The notes under the pieces: model-generated
What the model saw: only the letters and a program-made list of their open reading frames with translations
What the model was told of the DNA's origin: nothing
The model's database searches: none
Position numbers and translations under genes: made by a program
Shown: positions 14,443 through 24,387 of the stretch, piece after piece
Numbering within the stretch: the stretch's first letter is position 1
Layout: every line of letters begins with the position of its first letter
NCBI GenBank assembly: GCA_020746105.1
Contig: CM036618.1
Coordinates: 43,061,014-43,125,013, forward strand
Direction: 5' to 3'
DNA from: Trogon surrucura
Taxonomy: Eukaryota; Chordata; Aves; Trogoniformes; Trogonidae
Length of the DNA: 64,000 nucleotides

Positions 14443-15844
14443 CTCAAGGCATATCAGGGATAAGAGGGTCATTAGAGACAGTCAACATGGCTTCACCAAA
14501 GGGAAGTCATGCTTGACTAACCTCATAGCCTTTTATGAGGATATAACAAGGTGGATAGATGATGGCCGAGCGGCGGATGTGGTCTACCTTGACTTCAGTA
14601 AAGCATTTGACACAGTCTCCCACAGCATCCTTGCTGCTAAACTGAGGAAGTGTGGTCTAGACTCTTGGGTAGTGAGGTGGACTGCGAACTGGCTAAGGGG
14701 AAGAAGCCAAAGAGTTGTGGTCAATGGGGCGGAGTCTGGCTGGAGACCTGTATCCAGTGGAGTGCCTCAAGGGTCGGTACTGGGACCAGTATTATTCAAT
14801 ATATTCATCGATGACTTGGATGAGGGACTAGAGAGTACTATCAGCAAGTTTGCTGATGACACCAAACCGGGAGGAGTGGCTGACACACCAGAAGGCTGTG
14901 CTGTCATCCAGCGAGACCTGGAGAGGCTGGAGGGTTGGGCGGGGAAAAATTTAATGAAATACAACAAGGGTAAATGTAGGGTCTTGCATCTGGGTAGGAA
15001 CAACCCCAGGTTCCAGTATAAGTTGGGGAATGACTTATTAGAGAGCAGCACAGGGGAAAGGGACCTGGGAGTCTTGGTGGACAGCAGGATGACCATGAGC
15101 CAGCACTGTGCCCTTGTGGCCAGGAAGGCCAATGGCATCCTGGGGTGTATTAGAAGGGGGGTGGTTAGTATCACAGAATCACAGAATGTTAGAGGTTGGA
15201 AGGGACCTTAAAGATCATCTAGTCCAACCCCCCTGCCAGAGCAGGACCACCTACACTAGAGCGCACAGGAACGCGTCCAGGCGGGTTTTGAATGTCTCAA
15301 GAGAAGGAGATTCCACAACCTCCCTGGGCAGCCTGTTCCAGTGCTCCTTCATCCTCACAGTAGGTCGAGAGAGGTTCTCCTTCCCCTCTACTCTGCCCTG
15401 GTGAGACCCCATCTGGAATACTGTGTCCAGTTCTGGGCCCCTCAGTTCAAGAAAGACAGGGAACTGCTGGAGAGAGTCCAGCACAGGGCAACTAGGATGA
15501 TTAAGGGAGTGGAGCATCTCCCTTATGAGAAAAGGCTGAGGGAGCTGGGGCTCTTTAGTTTGGAGAAGAGGAGACTGAGGGGTGACCTCATTAATGTTTA
15601 CAAATATATCAAGGGGGAGTGTCACGAGGATGGAGCCAGGCTCTTCTCGGTGACAACCACTGATAGGACAAGGGGTAATGGGCTGAAACTGGAACATAAG
15701 AGGTTCCGCTTAAACTCGAGAAGAAACTTCTTCTCAGTGAGGGTGACGGAGCACTGGAACAGGCTGCCCAGAGAGGTTGTGGAGTCTCCTTCTCTGGAGA
15801 CATTCAACATCTGCCTGGACAGGTTCCTGTGGGGCATAGTCTAG
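14443..15844 (+). pseudogene. CR1 ORF2 fragment (reverse transcriptase and C-terminal domain), interrupted
   Basis: ORF2 of CR1 encodes an endonuclease plus reverse transcriptase that copies LINE RNA into the genome by target-primed reverse transcription. This fragment keeps the reverse transcriptase catalytic blocks: motif A as [11 protein letters not shown], motif B as [20 protein letters not shown], and motif C as FADDTK, where the paired aspartates bind metal. A conserved C-terminal segment follows ([55 protein letters not shown]). The endonuclease and the reverse transcriptase N-terminus are missing through 5' truncation. The upstream in-frame codons (14192-14440) are not CR1. The frame is open on both sides of the nested insertion, and the first stop (15209-15211) comes from the inserted DNA. 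The host reading phase is the same before and after the insertion. It is not functional as it stands. Confidence 0.9.
15171..15362 (-). mobile_element. CR1 3' end, 192 bp, nested antisense in a CR1
   Basis: The plus strand reads TCACAGAATCACAGAATGTT, then GGTTGGAAGGGACCTTAAAG and ends in the antisense C-terminal ORF2 region (CCTTCATCCTCACAGTA). On both sides the sequence is sense CR1 ORF2, so this is an insertion. A short direct repeat AGTA (15167-15170 and 15359-15362) is the likely target duplication, though part of it may belong to the element. The same CTACACTAGAGCGCACAGGA block recurs in the fragment at 16252-16367. Confidence 0.9.
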
Positions 15845-15936
15845 GCATTCCTGCTCTGGCAGGGGGATTGGACTTGATGATCTTTCGAGGTGCCTTCCAA
15901 TCCCTAACATTCTATGATTCTATGATTCTATGATTT

Positions 15937-16131
15937 TGTAGTGAAAAAATTTTTTTTTCTTTTTTTTATTTTTTTTTTATGTTGAAGAATGTTAAAAACA
16001 GCAGATGCTTGAGAGCTGCTCAGAGGTTAAGAGTACTAGAATGAATCCTGACAGAGACAGATTAGTAGGCAGAATGCAGGTGAGGCAGTCAAAGGTGCAT
16101 GGTAAATGTAATTTATCACATAGATATGTAA
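15937..16131. other. T-rich spacer
   Basis: A T-rich run (about 15946-15980) directly follows the CR1 end. Then comes unique sequence containing one isolated match (about 16013-16030, GAGAGCTGCTCAGAGGTT) to the unit of the 52-bp array at 4.7-5.0 kb. Confidence 0.5.
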
Positions 16132-16191
16132 TTTACCACATGAATATCAACTCCACCTTTGTGTGAGTTGATGTTCGTCTAATGTGGTAAA
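16132..16191. repeat. Inverted repeat able to form a long hairpin
   Basis: The outer arms are TTTACCACAT (16132-16141) and ATGTGGTAAA (16182-16191), perfectly complementary over 10 bases. The inner arms are ATCAACTC (16146-16153) and GAGTTGAT (16165-16172). GAAT pairs with GTTC next to the inner arms through one G-T pair, and CAC pairs with GTG at the top, closing a CTTT loop. About 25 pairs form, with a one-base bulge and a five-base bulge. A near copy of the left arm (TAATTTATCACATAGATAT) sits directly upstream. The shape resembles a microRNA precursor or a small inverted-repeat element. There is no evidence of expression. Confidence 0.6.
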
Positions 16192-16251
16192 CCTATCCCC
16201 TGTATTTTCATAACAAATGTGACTAGTTGATAGCAGGTCTCATGACCAAGC

Positions 16252-16367
16252 AATCACAGAATCACAGAATCACAGAATGTTAAAGGTTGGAAGGGACCTC
16301 AAAGATCATCTAGTCCAACCCCCCTGCCAGAGCAGGATCACCTACACTAGAGCGCACAGGAACGCGT
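16252..16367 (-). mobile_element. CR1 3' end, antisense (~116 bp)
   Basis: The antisense CR1 terminus starts with repeated AATCACAG units and GTTGGAAGGGACCTCAAAGA, and stops abruptly after AACGCGT. It is nearly identical to the first part of the nested CR1 at 15171-15362, which marks a young shared subfamily. It is severely 5'-truncated and has no coding content. Confidence 0.9.
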
Positions 16368-16715
16368 AACCGGAAGAAAACAAAGTCAATTTGAGGATTT
16401 TGAAATTAGGGAGAGATTAATTTAAGTGGAAGAAAGACTTGATTTGGAGTCTTTGCTTTCCATTTAAGTGTTCTAAACATAAAAGAATAGACCCACAAAT
16501 GGAATTGTGATGTATTGTGGTGTGTGGCACTGCAATTTGGGTAAGTTATGAGACCAGTTCAGGGAATAAATCCAGAAAATGCTGGTAAAACTTGTGAGTG
16601 TGTACACATGGAAGTCTGAGGGGCCTTTCTGCTGTGGCCTTTAGTGAAAACCTAGGATGTCGAACTGCATATTGCCTCTGTGGCTGACCCGGTGGACTTC
16701 AGGTGCCTTAAAAAT
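16368..16715. other. Unique sequence between CR1 end and LTR
   Basis: No gene, RNA or repeat recognised in this short interval. It is the target DNA in which the LTR at 16721 is inserted. Confidence 0.5.
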
Positions 16716-16903
16716 GCCAGTGTCGTGGGTTGACCCTGGCTGGCCGCCAGGTACCCACACAGCCGCTCTCTCACTCCCCCCTTCACTGCTGAACAGGGGG
16801 AGAAAATATTTCCAAGGGTTCAGGGTTTGAGATAAGGACAGGGAGATCACTTTCATTTACCATCCCGGGCAAAACAGACTCAATTTTAGGGAAATTAGGT
16901 ACA

Positions 16904-16909
16904 TTTATT
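16904..16909 (-). promoter_or_regulatory. LTR polyadenylation signal AATAAA
   Basis: AATAAA on the minus strand inside the solo LTR. It is matched at the equivalent place by AATAAA at 24382-24387 in the second LTR. Confidence 0.65.
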
Positions 16910-17709
16910 AAAAGAACTAATCAGAGAGGAGTAGTGAGAAGTGAGAAAGAGCAAACAGATCTTAAACAGAACACCTTCCCCCCATCCCTCTCTTCCTCCC
17001 GGGCTTAACATCAATCCCGGTTTCTCCACCTCCTCCCCCCCGAGCGGTGCAGGGGGACAGGGAATGGGGGCTGCGGTCAGTTCATCCGACGTTGGTTCCA
17101 CCGCTTCTTCACTCCGGGGGAGGACTCTTCACTCTTCCTCAGGGCCATTGTGGGGTCCCTCTCACGGGAGACAAGCTTCACGCTCTCTTCTCCCCGTGAG
17201 TTGTCCCACGAAGGGCAATTCATCACAAACTGCCCAATGGGAGACACCTCAAGAGGGGCAACCCACCCCTCGTGAGTCTGAGGCACAGTCCTTCGGGGGA
17301 AACTGCTCCAGCCTGAGCCGCCCACAGCGTCCCAAAAGTCCCACCGGCCAACCTGCTCCAGCGTGGGCATTCCTCTCTTCCATGGGCTACAGGTTCCGGC
17401 AGTGACTTGCTCTGATGCGGGCTTCCCACGGGCTACAGTCCCCTTTCAGGCATCCACCCACACGGCGTGGAATCCTCAGTGGACATCTACGCGGTGATCC
17501 TCACGGCGGACATCTGCACCTCGCCCATGGGCTGCAGGGGGACAACCCGCTTCACCATGGTCTTCACCACAGACCCGGGGGACTCCTTCTGCTCCGGCGC
17601 CTGGAGCTCATCCTCCCCCCCCTCCTTCTTCACTGACCTTGGTGTCTGCACAGATTCTCACTCCTCCATCTCTGTGCCAGCTGTTATGGCGCAGTTCTTT
17701 TTCCCGTTC

Positions 17710-17716
17710 TTAAATA
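17710..17716 (-). promoter_or_regulatory. TATA-like box of the LTR promoter
   Basis: TATTTAA on the minus strand. It lies in the same context (ATATTTAAGAA) as the TATA-like box of the second LTR at 23299-23305, which supports a conserved promoter position roughly 190 bp from the LTR start. Confidence 0.6.
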
Positions 17717-17910
17717 TGTTTTTCACAGAGGCGTTCCTCTGCTATCACCTTACTGACAGGCTCAGCCTTGGCCAGCGGCGGGTCCCTCTTTGTAGCTGGC
17801 TGACATTGGCTCTATCAATCTTGGGGAGCTTCTAGCAGCTTCTTACAGAAGCCACCCTGCAGCTCCCCCCCCGCCGCCAAAATCCGGCCAGGTCAAACCA
17901 AAACAGCCAG

Positions 17911-18256
17911 ACTCTGGGATACTCTTTGTGGAAGTTAGTACCAGTCTTGGCATCACCACCTTAAGCTGTTTTCGAAAACTAAAATATGTCAAAAGAAATA
18001 CAGTAAAAATATATACCCTTGGGTATGTAATACCTAAAGGTAAGATAAAAGATGTATATAATACCACTGTCAGCTGTGCGTTGAATGTTAGATAGACAAA
18101 GATGCCTTGTTGCAATCTGGAGTTAAATAAGTAAAGGTAGAAAATATTAGGTCTTCATTTATAATCTCAGCAATTCCTGCTGATCACAACACTAAGTGGC
18201 ACATGGAGCTCAGCCAGTACATGGGCTAGTTGAGTCTTGTGGAACGTGCCTCACTT
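17911..18256. other. Unique sequence, no gene seen
   Basis: Nothing recognisable apart from AT-rich unique DNA. No retroviral internal sequence follows the LTR end at 17905. Confidence 0.5.
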
Positions 18257-18261
18257 AGTAT

Positions 18262-18335
18262 TACGGAATTATGGAATGGTTTGGGTTGGAAGGGACCTTT
18301 AAAGGTCATCTAGTCCAACACCTCAACTTGCCCAA
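18262..18335 (-). mobile_element. CR1 3' terminus fragment, antisense
   Basis: A short antisense CR1 terminus (ACGGAATTATGGAATGG, GGTTGGAAGGGACCTTTAAA, CATCTAGTCCAAC). It is separate from, and diverged relative to, the next CR1 end starting at 18358. Confidence 0.8.
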
Positions 18336-18357
18336 TACACTTCCTAAATAACAGCCT

Positions 18358-18697
18358 AGAATCATAGAATGTTAGGGGTTGGAAGGGACCTTGAAAGATC
18401 ATCTAGTCCACCCCCCCCTGCCAGAGCAGGATCCCCTAGGGCAGGCCACACAGGAACACATCCAGATGGGTTTTGAAAATCTCCCGAGAAGGAGAGACCA
18501 CAACCTCTCTGGGCAGCCTGTTCCAGTGCTCCTTCATCCTCACAGTAAAGAAATTTTTCCTCATGTTGAGGTGGAACTTTCTATCTTCTAACTTAAACCC
18601 ATTATTCCTTGTTCTATTACTGGGCACCACTGAAAAGACATTGTCTCCTTCCCCTTGACACCCACCCTTCAGATATTTGTATGCGTTAATAAGGTCC
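18358..18697 (-). mobile_element. CR1 3' end, antisense (~340 bp)
   Basis: The antisense terminus begins GAATCATAGAATGTTAGGGG and GTTGGAAGGGACCTTGAAAG. The minus strand then reads the ORF2 C-terminus ([23 protein letters not shown] and [15 protein letters not shown]) up to about 18697. It is 5'-truncated in the block coding the YKYIKGEC-like motif. The surviving frame runs at 18436-18630 with few substitutions, so the copy is moderately young. Confidence 0.9.
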
Positions 18698-18886
18698 TGT
18701 GTGCTGTTCTAGGAACTAGACACTTGAAAATTAGGCACTGAAAATCTATCCTGGGTTGTCTCAATAGTCCTGAAAAGAAATGAGGGAGAAACCATCAGCA
18801 GTGGGGACTGAGTGTGGGGCAAGTGGACCTCAGCTATCCCGCTCCTTGGGTCATGCCTGAATCAGTAGGTCCAAAGCACATATCTG
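18698..18886. other. Unique spacer
   Basis: A short stretch of unique sequence between two CR1 copies in opposite orientation. Nothing recognised. Confidence 0.45.
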
Positions 18887-19325
18887 ACAGCATCTCCCTT
18901 ATGAGGAAAGGCTGAGGGAGCTGGGGCTCTTGAGTTTGGAGAAGAGGAGACTGAGGAGTGACCTTATTAATGTTCTGAGGAGTGACCTTATTAATGTTTA
19001 CAAATATATAAAGGGTGAGTGTCACGAGGATGGAGCCAGGCTCTTCTCGGTGACAACCACTGATAGGACAAGGGGTAATGGGCTGAAACTGGAACATAAG
19101 AGGTTCCGCTTAAACTCGAGAAGAAAATTCTTCTCAGTGAGGGTGACAGAACACTGGAACGGGCTGCCCAGAGAGGTTGTGGAGTCTCCTTCTCTGGAGA
19201 CATTCGACATCTGCCTGGACACGTTCCTATGTAGCATTATCTAGGTGTTCCTGCTCTGGCAGGGGGATTGGACTTGATGATCTTTCGAGGTCCCTTCCAA
19301 TCCCTAACATTCTGTGATTCTGGGA
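18887..19325 (+). mobile_element. CR1 3' end, sense (~440 bp), with internal 24-bp duplication
   Basis: A sense CR1 copy starting at the codons for HLPYE (CAGCATCTCCCTTATGAGG) and ending with the terminal ATTCTGTG repeat. The ORF2 C-terminus stays open to its stop near 19244. From about 18999 onward it is nearly identical by eye to the matching part of the copy at 15.6-15.9 kb, so both belong to one subfamily. A perfect 24-bp tandem duplication (18951-18974 and 18975-18998) repeats the eight residues LRSDLINV in frame. Confidence 0.92.
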
Positions 19326-20070
19326 TCTTTACCTCCAGATCATCCCTCTCAGTAAAATATTAGTAGTAGTTTAGAGGCAGTGGTTTTAAGTTACCTGTAC
19401 TGTCTGAGGAGATATCAAAGAGTCAAGTCTTGCATGTTTGAAAGTGACACCATGGAAGAACAAGAAGATGAAACTGAAGAAAATGCAAGGAGGCAAGGGA
19501 CTTTTACAAAGAGAAATAGAGAGAAAAGAAAAGGTTGTGATGACAAAGCACAAATGGGAAGAAGAGTGCCCAGATAGGGAATTATTTAAAATAAATAAAA
19601 ATAAAAGAAGAAACATACCAAAACAGAACAAAAGGGCACATTAGTATAATAATACCAACATGGTTTGGCTTTGGAGTTAACATTTGTAAATTCACTCTTT
19701 GGGGAAAACGTGTTTTTCAAAGGTAACAGATAATTGTTTCACAACCTCAAGAACAATTTATATTTTCCCCATTGGCAATAAATACCTGTGGTTCATGACA
19801 ATACAGCTAGTACTTTGTTTATATTTATATGCAAATAGTGTTATTTATAATAGTCCTTAATACTAATATTGCAATCTTGGTTCAAGCTTATTGTCTAATT
19901 TTCTTCCAGTTCCACTTTTTACATTAAAACTGTGTTAATACACTTCACCCTGAACTGTGGCATATTAATATGTCATGCTCCCATAGCAATACCTCTCTAT
20001 GGATTTCAAAAGACCTTGCAAACTGTGAAGCAGATGCATTTCACAATCTCTGATAAATCATAAGTCATGA

Positions 20071-20112
<42 letters not shown>

Positions 20113-23100
20113 CCCTTTCAGGGATTTGCCTGTATCAAGAAACAAATTAGTAAAAGAAGAAGATAGACTTGGAGTACAGGTTATCTTTTCTTGGTTGCTC
20201 TTGGTATTGTTCAACACAAATCTTGTGGTGGAAATATTTTCTTTGTTGAAGCAGTGCTTACAGAATGGAAAAAGAAATCCAAACACTTAGGCATACCTCT
20301 ATCACACTTTTCCCAGCATGCTTTTTCTACTTCAGAGCTAGGCAGAGGAACAAAAGTATATGAAATGAATGGAAAAGACCCACTCAGGGAATGCTGATTT
20401 CTTTACCTGTGAATGGTCAGCACTGATAAACAGACTTTAGCCTACATAGACCACCACTGCCACCAAAGGACGTCCTTGAACTAGTGCCAGAGGTGGTAGC
20501 AAACTGGGCTTCAGTAGACATTGAAGTGCTTTATAGAAAGCCGAACACTTCAAAGAAGGGAAATTCTTTTCCAAAATGTCTTTTTGGTTGTTACCTGGGT
20601 CACTGCAGTGGGAATGTTACACATAAATTCAAATCCCCTCAGTCTGAGAAGGGACAAAGAACTGAAATCTGCCACCTCTCCTCAAGGGCAACCTGCCGGG
20701 CTTTTGGGTGAAAAGAAGTGACTGAGATTTCTATGAAATGCTTTGTTTGGTGAATATTTCTGAGAGAGGGTCCATGGGGGACAGGCTCAAGAAAAGAGGC
20801 ACAGCTGCTTTCTGACAGAATCTCTTCTGATATTTTTAGAAAAAGTTTCTTGCATGCAGACACCATCATCTTAGAAACATGTTTGAGACAGTGGCTGGGG
20901 CAGGGGTACTCTCCATATGCACTTTTTCATGGATTCTGATCTATAGGAAGCTATGGTTTCCAGAGGTGCTATAAGACCACCTTCCAGCTTGCTGTTTATT
21001 AGAGCTCTTACAAGAAGATGCCTTTTTTTCCTGCATTTTATATGGAATCAGTTATAAGTCCCCGGATAACCACTGCTATCAAAACCAGGCACACTTGGCA
21101 ATACACGACACACAAAAGCAGAACTATTCCAGGGACTGGAGTACATTAAGGTAAAAAATGGAGTCAGTAATGGATTTTAGGTATATCCAGATTTAGGTGA
21201 CAGCTGAGTGAGGTTTTTAAGGATGACAGTTTGGAGCACAAAGGTCTAAATTCCTTCTTTTTCCTATAAATCTGACTCCTGCCTGGTTGTCTCCCTTGCC
21301 ATGAATTGTACAGAATTGCCCAGCCTCATGACTGAGGCTTCTGATGGCAAAGTACCAATGGCTGTTGTAATGCACCAGTTCTTTTGTGCAGCTAGCCTTA
21401 GCTGCGTAACCTTGAACAGTAATGTTGGCTCAAGATCTGAAGAACATGCTGGCCCTTTCTGGCATGCAGGTGCTTTAAGTCTAGATTCCCAGAATACTAC
21501 CATCAAACCTTCATTTTATATTGTTCCTCCTTGCTGTTTAACCTCTTATCCTGCACCACTCAATGCTTAACCTTATGGGTAATAAGAACTGATGCGGAAG
21601 ATGAAGAGGGGGATTTTCCTTGGTCTGACTAGTGAAGTGTTTACCTGTTAGTAAGGCTAACAATTAAAAACATTTGAAGGAAAATTCTACCTGAAGGGTC
21701 TCAGTATTAGACTTGGAGAGACTTTTAAGTGTTTTCAATTTATATGTATGAATCTATACAACTAGGCTTGTGCATGTCTTACTTTGACATGTTATTGCTT
21801 TCCTGGTATTTTTCATTAAGCTCAATGCCAAAAGCTCCTGAGTTGGAGATTACTATAAGCTGGGAGAATAACCTAGGCAAGCATCCCTGTATGCTTGCCC
21901 TCATCTTACACTTTTTACAAAGCACTTAGGGATTTGGGTACTCTTGGAGACAGAATGCTAAATTAGTTTGACCTTGTCTCTGACCAGGTACAGCTGTTCT
22001 CACGTTCCTTAAAAATGCTGACATTTAGCATTTGAAAGTCATTTTTATAAGGCAGTATTACACTATTTCCTTGTATAAAACATTAGATCAATATTAAAGG
22101 CATTCCATGCATGATGTAATGGAAATGTCTATAATGTTGCAGTATGTTACTGCGAAGAGCCTGCAGCCTGTGGTACTGGAAAATCAGGAGAAACAATCTA
22201 TATTTTCACATAGACAGTTCATGAGCCCATACCCTTTAAAAGATGGGTACCTTGGGAATAAGACTTCGGTTAATTTGGTGTGGGATACTAGAAAACCAGA
22301 AGTATGGTCAGTGTGAGGAGAAGGAGGACATCAGGCCCAGGGGACTGGAGACACAGAGCCTGGGTAAGAGCAGTCCTCTTGCAATTCCGTGCTCCTGGTT
22401 TGGTCTTTATCTATGTGAAGACCACTGGCTATTGAATAAAAATACAGCAACGCCATGACATTTCAAGGTCCTCACTGATTTATAAAGAAAAAGTTTAAAA
22501 ATTTTAGAGCTTTTCTTGTATGTGGCAGTGGTCTTATAAGTCAGAAATACCCAGTGACAATACTTGGTGAACTCAGTCTTTATGAAATAACTCTGCTTCT
22601 CTCAACGTGAAGTGCCATATATTAAAAGAATGTATATTTTAGGAATTGATGGAAATATCTATTTTTTTAACCTATTTTTGATGTCACCTATTCAAACAAA
22701 ATTTCAGTATGCAATACAACATGGAAAAGGTCACCTAATTATAGCAGTTTTTTATTAACTCACCTGATTCCTGTCTGTACATGCACCAGCCATTCATCAG
22801 CTGGCATAGCCTATAATATACTTCAGCTTTAACGTCTGTATGCTCAGGTTTAGTAATAATGTTCTTCATCTACCTTTATATTTATTGCAAATGTATTTTA
22901 TTGGGAGACTCAGACCAACACACAGAACAGAGCCACCCACAGACTGTTCCTTAGTTCTTCCAGACATTTATGCAGGTGTTGAAGTTTATGTATTTGAAAT
23001 AGCTGTTGACTTTTTTCCACCTATTCTTTTAATGAGAAATGACCTTCAAAAAATAAAATGAGCATAGAAAGTTTGCAAAGTTTTCAAAACATACAGTATC

Positions 23101-23125
23101 TGAAAAAGAATATTACTAATTTACT
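19326..23125. other. Unique sequence, no gene seen
   Basis: AT-rich DNA with no recognised exon, RNA gene or mobile element except the AAT microsatellite at 20070-20112. Frames near 21301-21570 and 22107-22458 are open for 70-90 codons but have no recognisable domain or splice context. Confidence 0.55.
20070..20112. repeat. (AAT)n microsatellite, about 14 copies
   Basis: An uninterrupted run of AAT units, read directly. Uninterrupted trinucleotide runs of this length are often variable between individuals. Confidence 0.95.
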
Positions 23126-23298
23126 TGCATTGCATTTGCATGGCAAGGTTTTAGTAGCAGGGAGGGATGACTTCTGTGAGAAATTGCCAGAAGCATCCCC
23201 TGTGTCTGACAGAGCCAGTGCCGGTTGGCTCCAAGATAGACACATTGCTGGCCAAGGCCGAGTCCATCAGTGATGGCGGTAGCACCTCTAGGATAACG

Positions 23299-23305
23299 TA
23301 TTTAA
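23299..23305 (+). promoter_or_regulatory. TATA-like box of the LTR promoter
   Basis: TATTTAA in the context ACGTATTTAAGAAG. It is conserved in position with the box at 17710-17716 of the other LTR copy. Confidence 0.6.
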
Positions 23306-23806
23306 GAAGTGGGGAAAGTTGCTGCACAACTCCAGCTGGAGAAGAGAGGAGTGAGAATGTGTGAAGCAACTCTGCAGACAGGAAGGCCAGTGAAGAATGA
23401 GGGGGAGGCGGTGCTCCAGGTGCTGGAGCAGATATTGCCCTACTGCCTGTGGTGAAGATCATGGTGGGGCAGACTGGCTGTTCCCCCACAGTCCCTGGAA
23501 GTTAACAGTGGAGCAGACGTCCACCTGAAGCCCATTGCTGTGACCCTGTTGAGAGTTTGTGCTGGGGCAGGCTCCTGGCAGGACCTGTGGATCTGCGGAG
23601 ACAGAGGAGTCTAGCCTGCAGCAAGCTTGCTGGCAGGACTTGGGACCCACACTGGAGCAGTCTGTTCCTGATGGGGCGCACTTGGTGGAAGGGACCCATG
23701 GTGGAGCAGTTTGTGAAGAATTGTAGCCCATGGGAAGGACTCATATTGGACAATTTAATGGAGGACTGTATTCCATGGGAGGAACTTTACACTGGAGCAG
23801 GAGAAT

Positions 23807-24180
23807 CATGGAATCATGGAATCATGGAATCACAGAATGGCCTAAGTTGAAAGGGACCTTAGAGATCACCTAATCCAACCTCCCCGCCATGGTCAGGGAG
23901 GCCTCTCAACTAGATCAGGCTACTCAAGGTTCTGTCCAACTCGGCCTTGAACACTTCCAGACAGGGGGCAGCCACAATTTCTCTGGACAATTTATTCCAA
24001 AGTCTTGCCACCCTCGTACTGAAGAATTTCTTCCTAAAATCTAATCTAAATCTATTCTCCTTCACCTTAAACCCATTTCCCCTTGTCCTATCAGTGGGCA
24101 CTCTCGTAAAAAGTCCCTCTCCAGCCCTCCTGTAGGTTCCCTTTGAGTATTGGAAGGCAGCTATCAGGTCCCTGCAGAGA
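23807..24180 (-). mobile_element. CR1 3' end, antisense, nested in the LTR
   Basis: Starts with three CATGGAAT units and GGCCTAAGTTGAAAGGGACC, the antisense CR1 terminus, and ends in the antisense ORF2 region. The minus strand reads [35 protein letters not shown] and REIVAAPCLEVFKAELD. LTR sequence flanks it on both sides. AGAAT occurs just before (23802-23806) and just after it (24181-24185), a plausible target duplication. Its terminal ~95 bases closely match the tail of the tRNA-derived element at 29905-30078. Confidence 0.9.
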
Positions 24181-24381
24181 AGAATGTGAAGAGGAAGGAG
24201 CAGTACAAAAATCATGTGACTGGCTGACCACAACCCGCATTCCCCATATCCCTGACCTGCTTGAAGAGGAGGAGGTAGAGAATTCAGGAGTGAAATTGAG
24301 CCTGGGAAGAAGGGAGGGGTGGGAAGGAGATGTTTTAAAACCTGGTTTTGTTTCTCATTGTCATACTCTGTTTTGATTGGT

Positions 24382-24387
24382 AATAAA
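24382..24387 (+). promoter_or_regulatory. LTR polyadenylation signal AATAAA
   Basis: AATAAA in the context TTGATTGGTAATAAATTC, at the position equivalent to the antisense signal at 16904-16909. Confidence 0.65.

Larger units (their letters stand above)
14440..15936 (+). mobile_element. CR1 LINE, long 5'-truncated copy with nested CR1
   Basis: A sense CR1 copy starting inside the reverse transcriptase coding region (ATATCAGGGATAAGAGGGTC) and ending with three ATTCTATG repeats at about 15936. It includes ORF2 from the reverse transcriptase core to the stop at 15842-15844, the short 3' UTR and the 8-bp terminal repeats. A second, antisense CR1 of 192 bp lies inside it (15171-15362). The left boundary is set by comparison with the copy at 34.4 kb, which extends slightly further upstream. 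Confidence 0.93.
16721..17905 (-). mobile_element. Solo LTR of an endogenous retrovirus (1185 bp)
   Basis: An LTR read on the minus strand, starting TGTTTTGG and ending CCACGACA, so bounded by TG...CA. It is flanked by the perfect 5-bp direct repeat GCCAG (16716-16720 and 17906-17910), which fixes both ends. On the minus strand it carries a TATA-like TATTTAA (17710-17716) and the polyadenylation signal AATAAA (16904-16909). The same family occurs at 23126-24572 in the other orientation. I recognise the sequence as an LTR common in neoavian genomes but cannot name the library entry. No retroviral gene lies on either side, so it is a solo LTR left by recombination. Its many remaining CpGs and perfect duplication suggest it is the younger of the two. 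Confidence 0.9.

Noticed and set aside
16941-17835. Open frames of 70-154 codons inside the first LTR
   Set aside because: They lie in the non-coding GC-rich LTR, in several frames, and resemble no retroviral protein.
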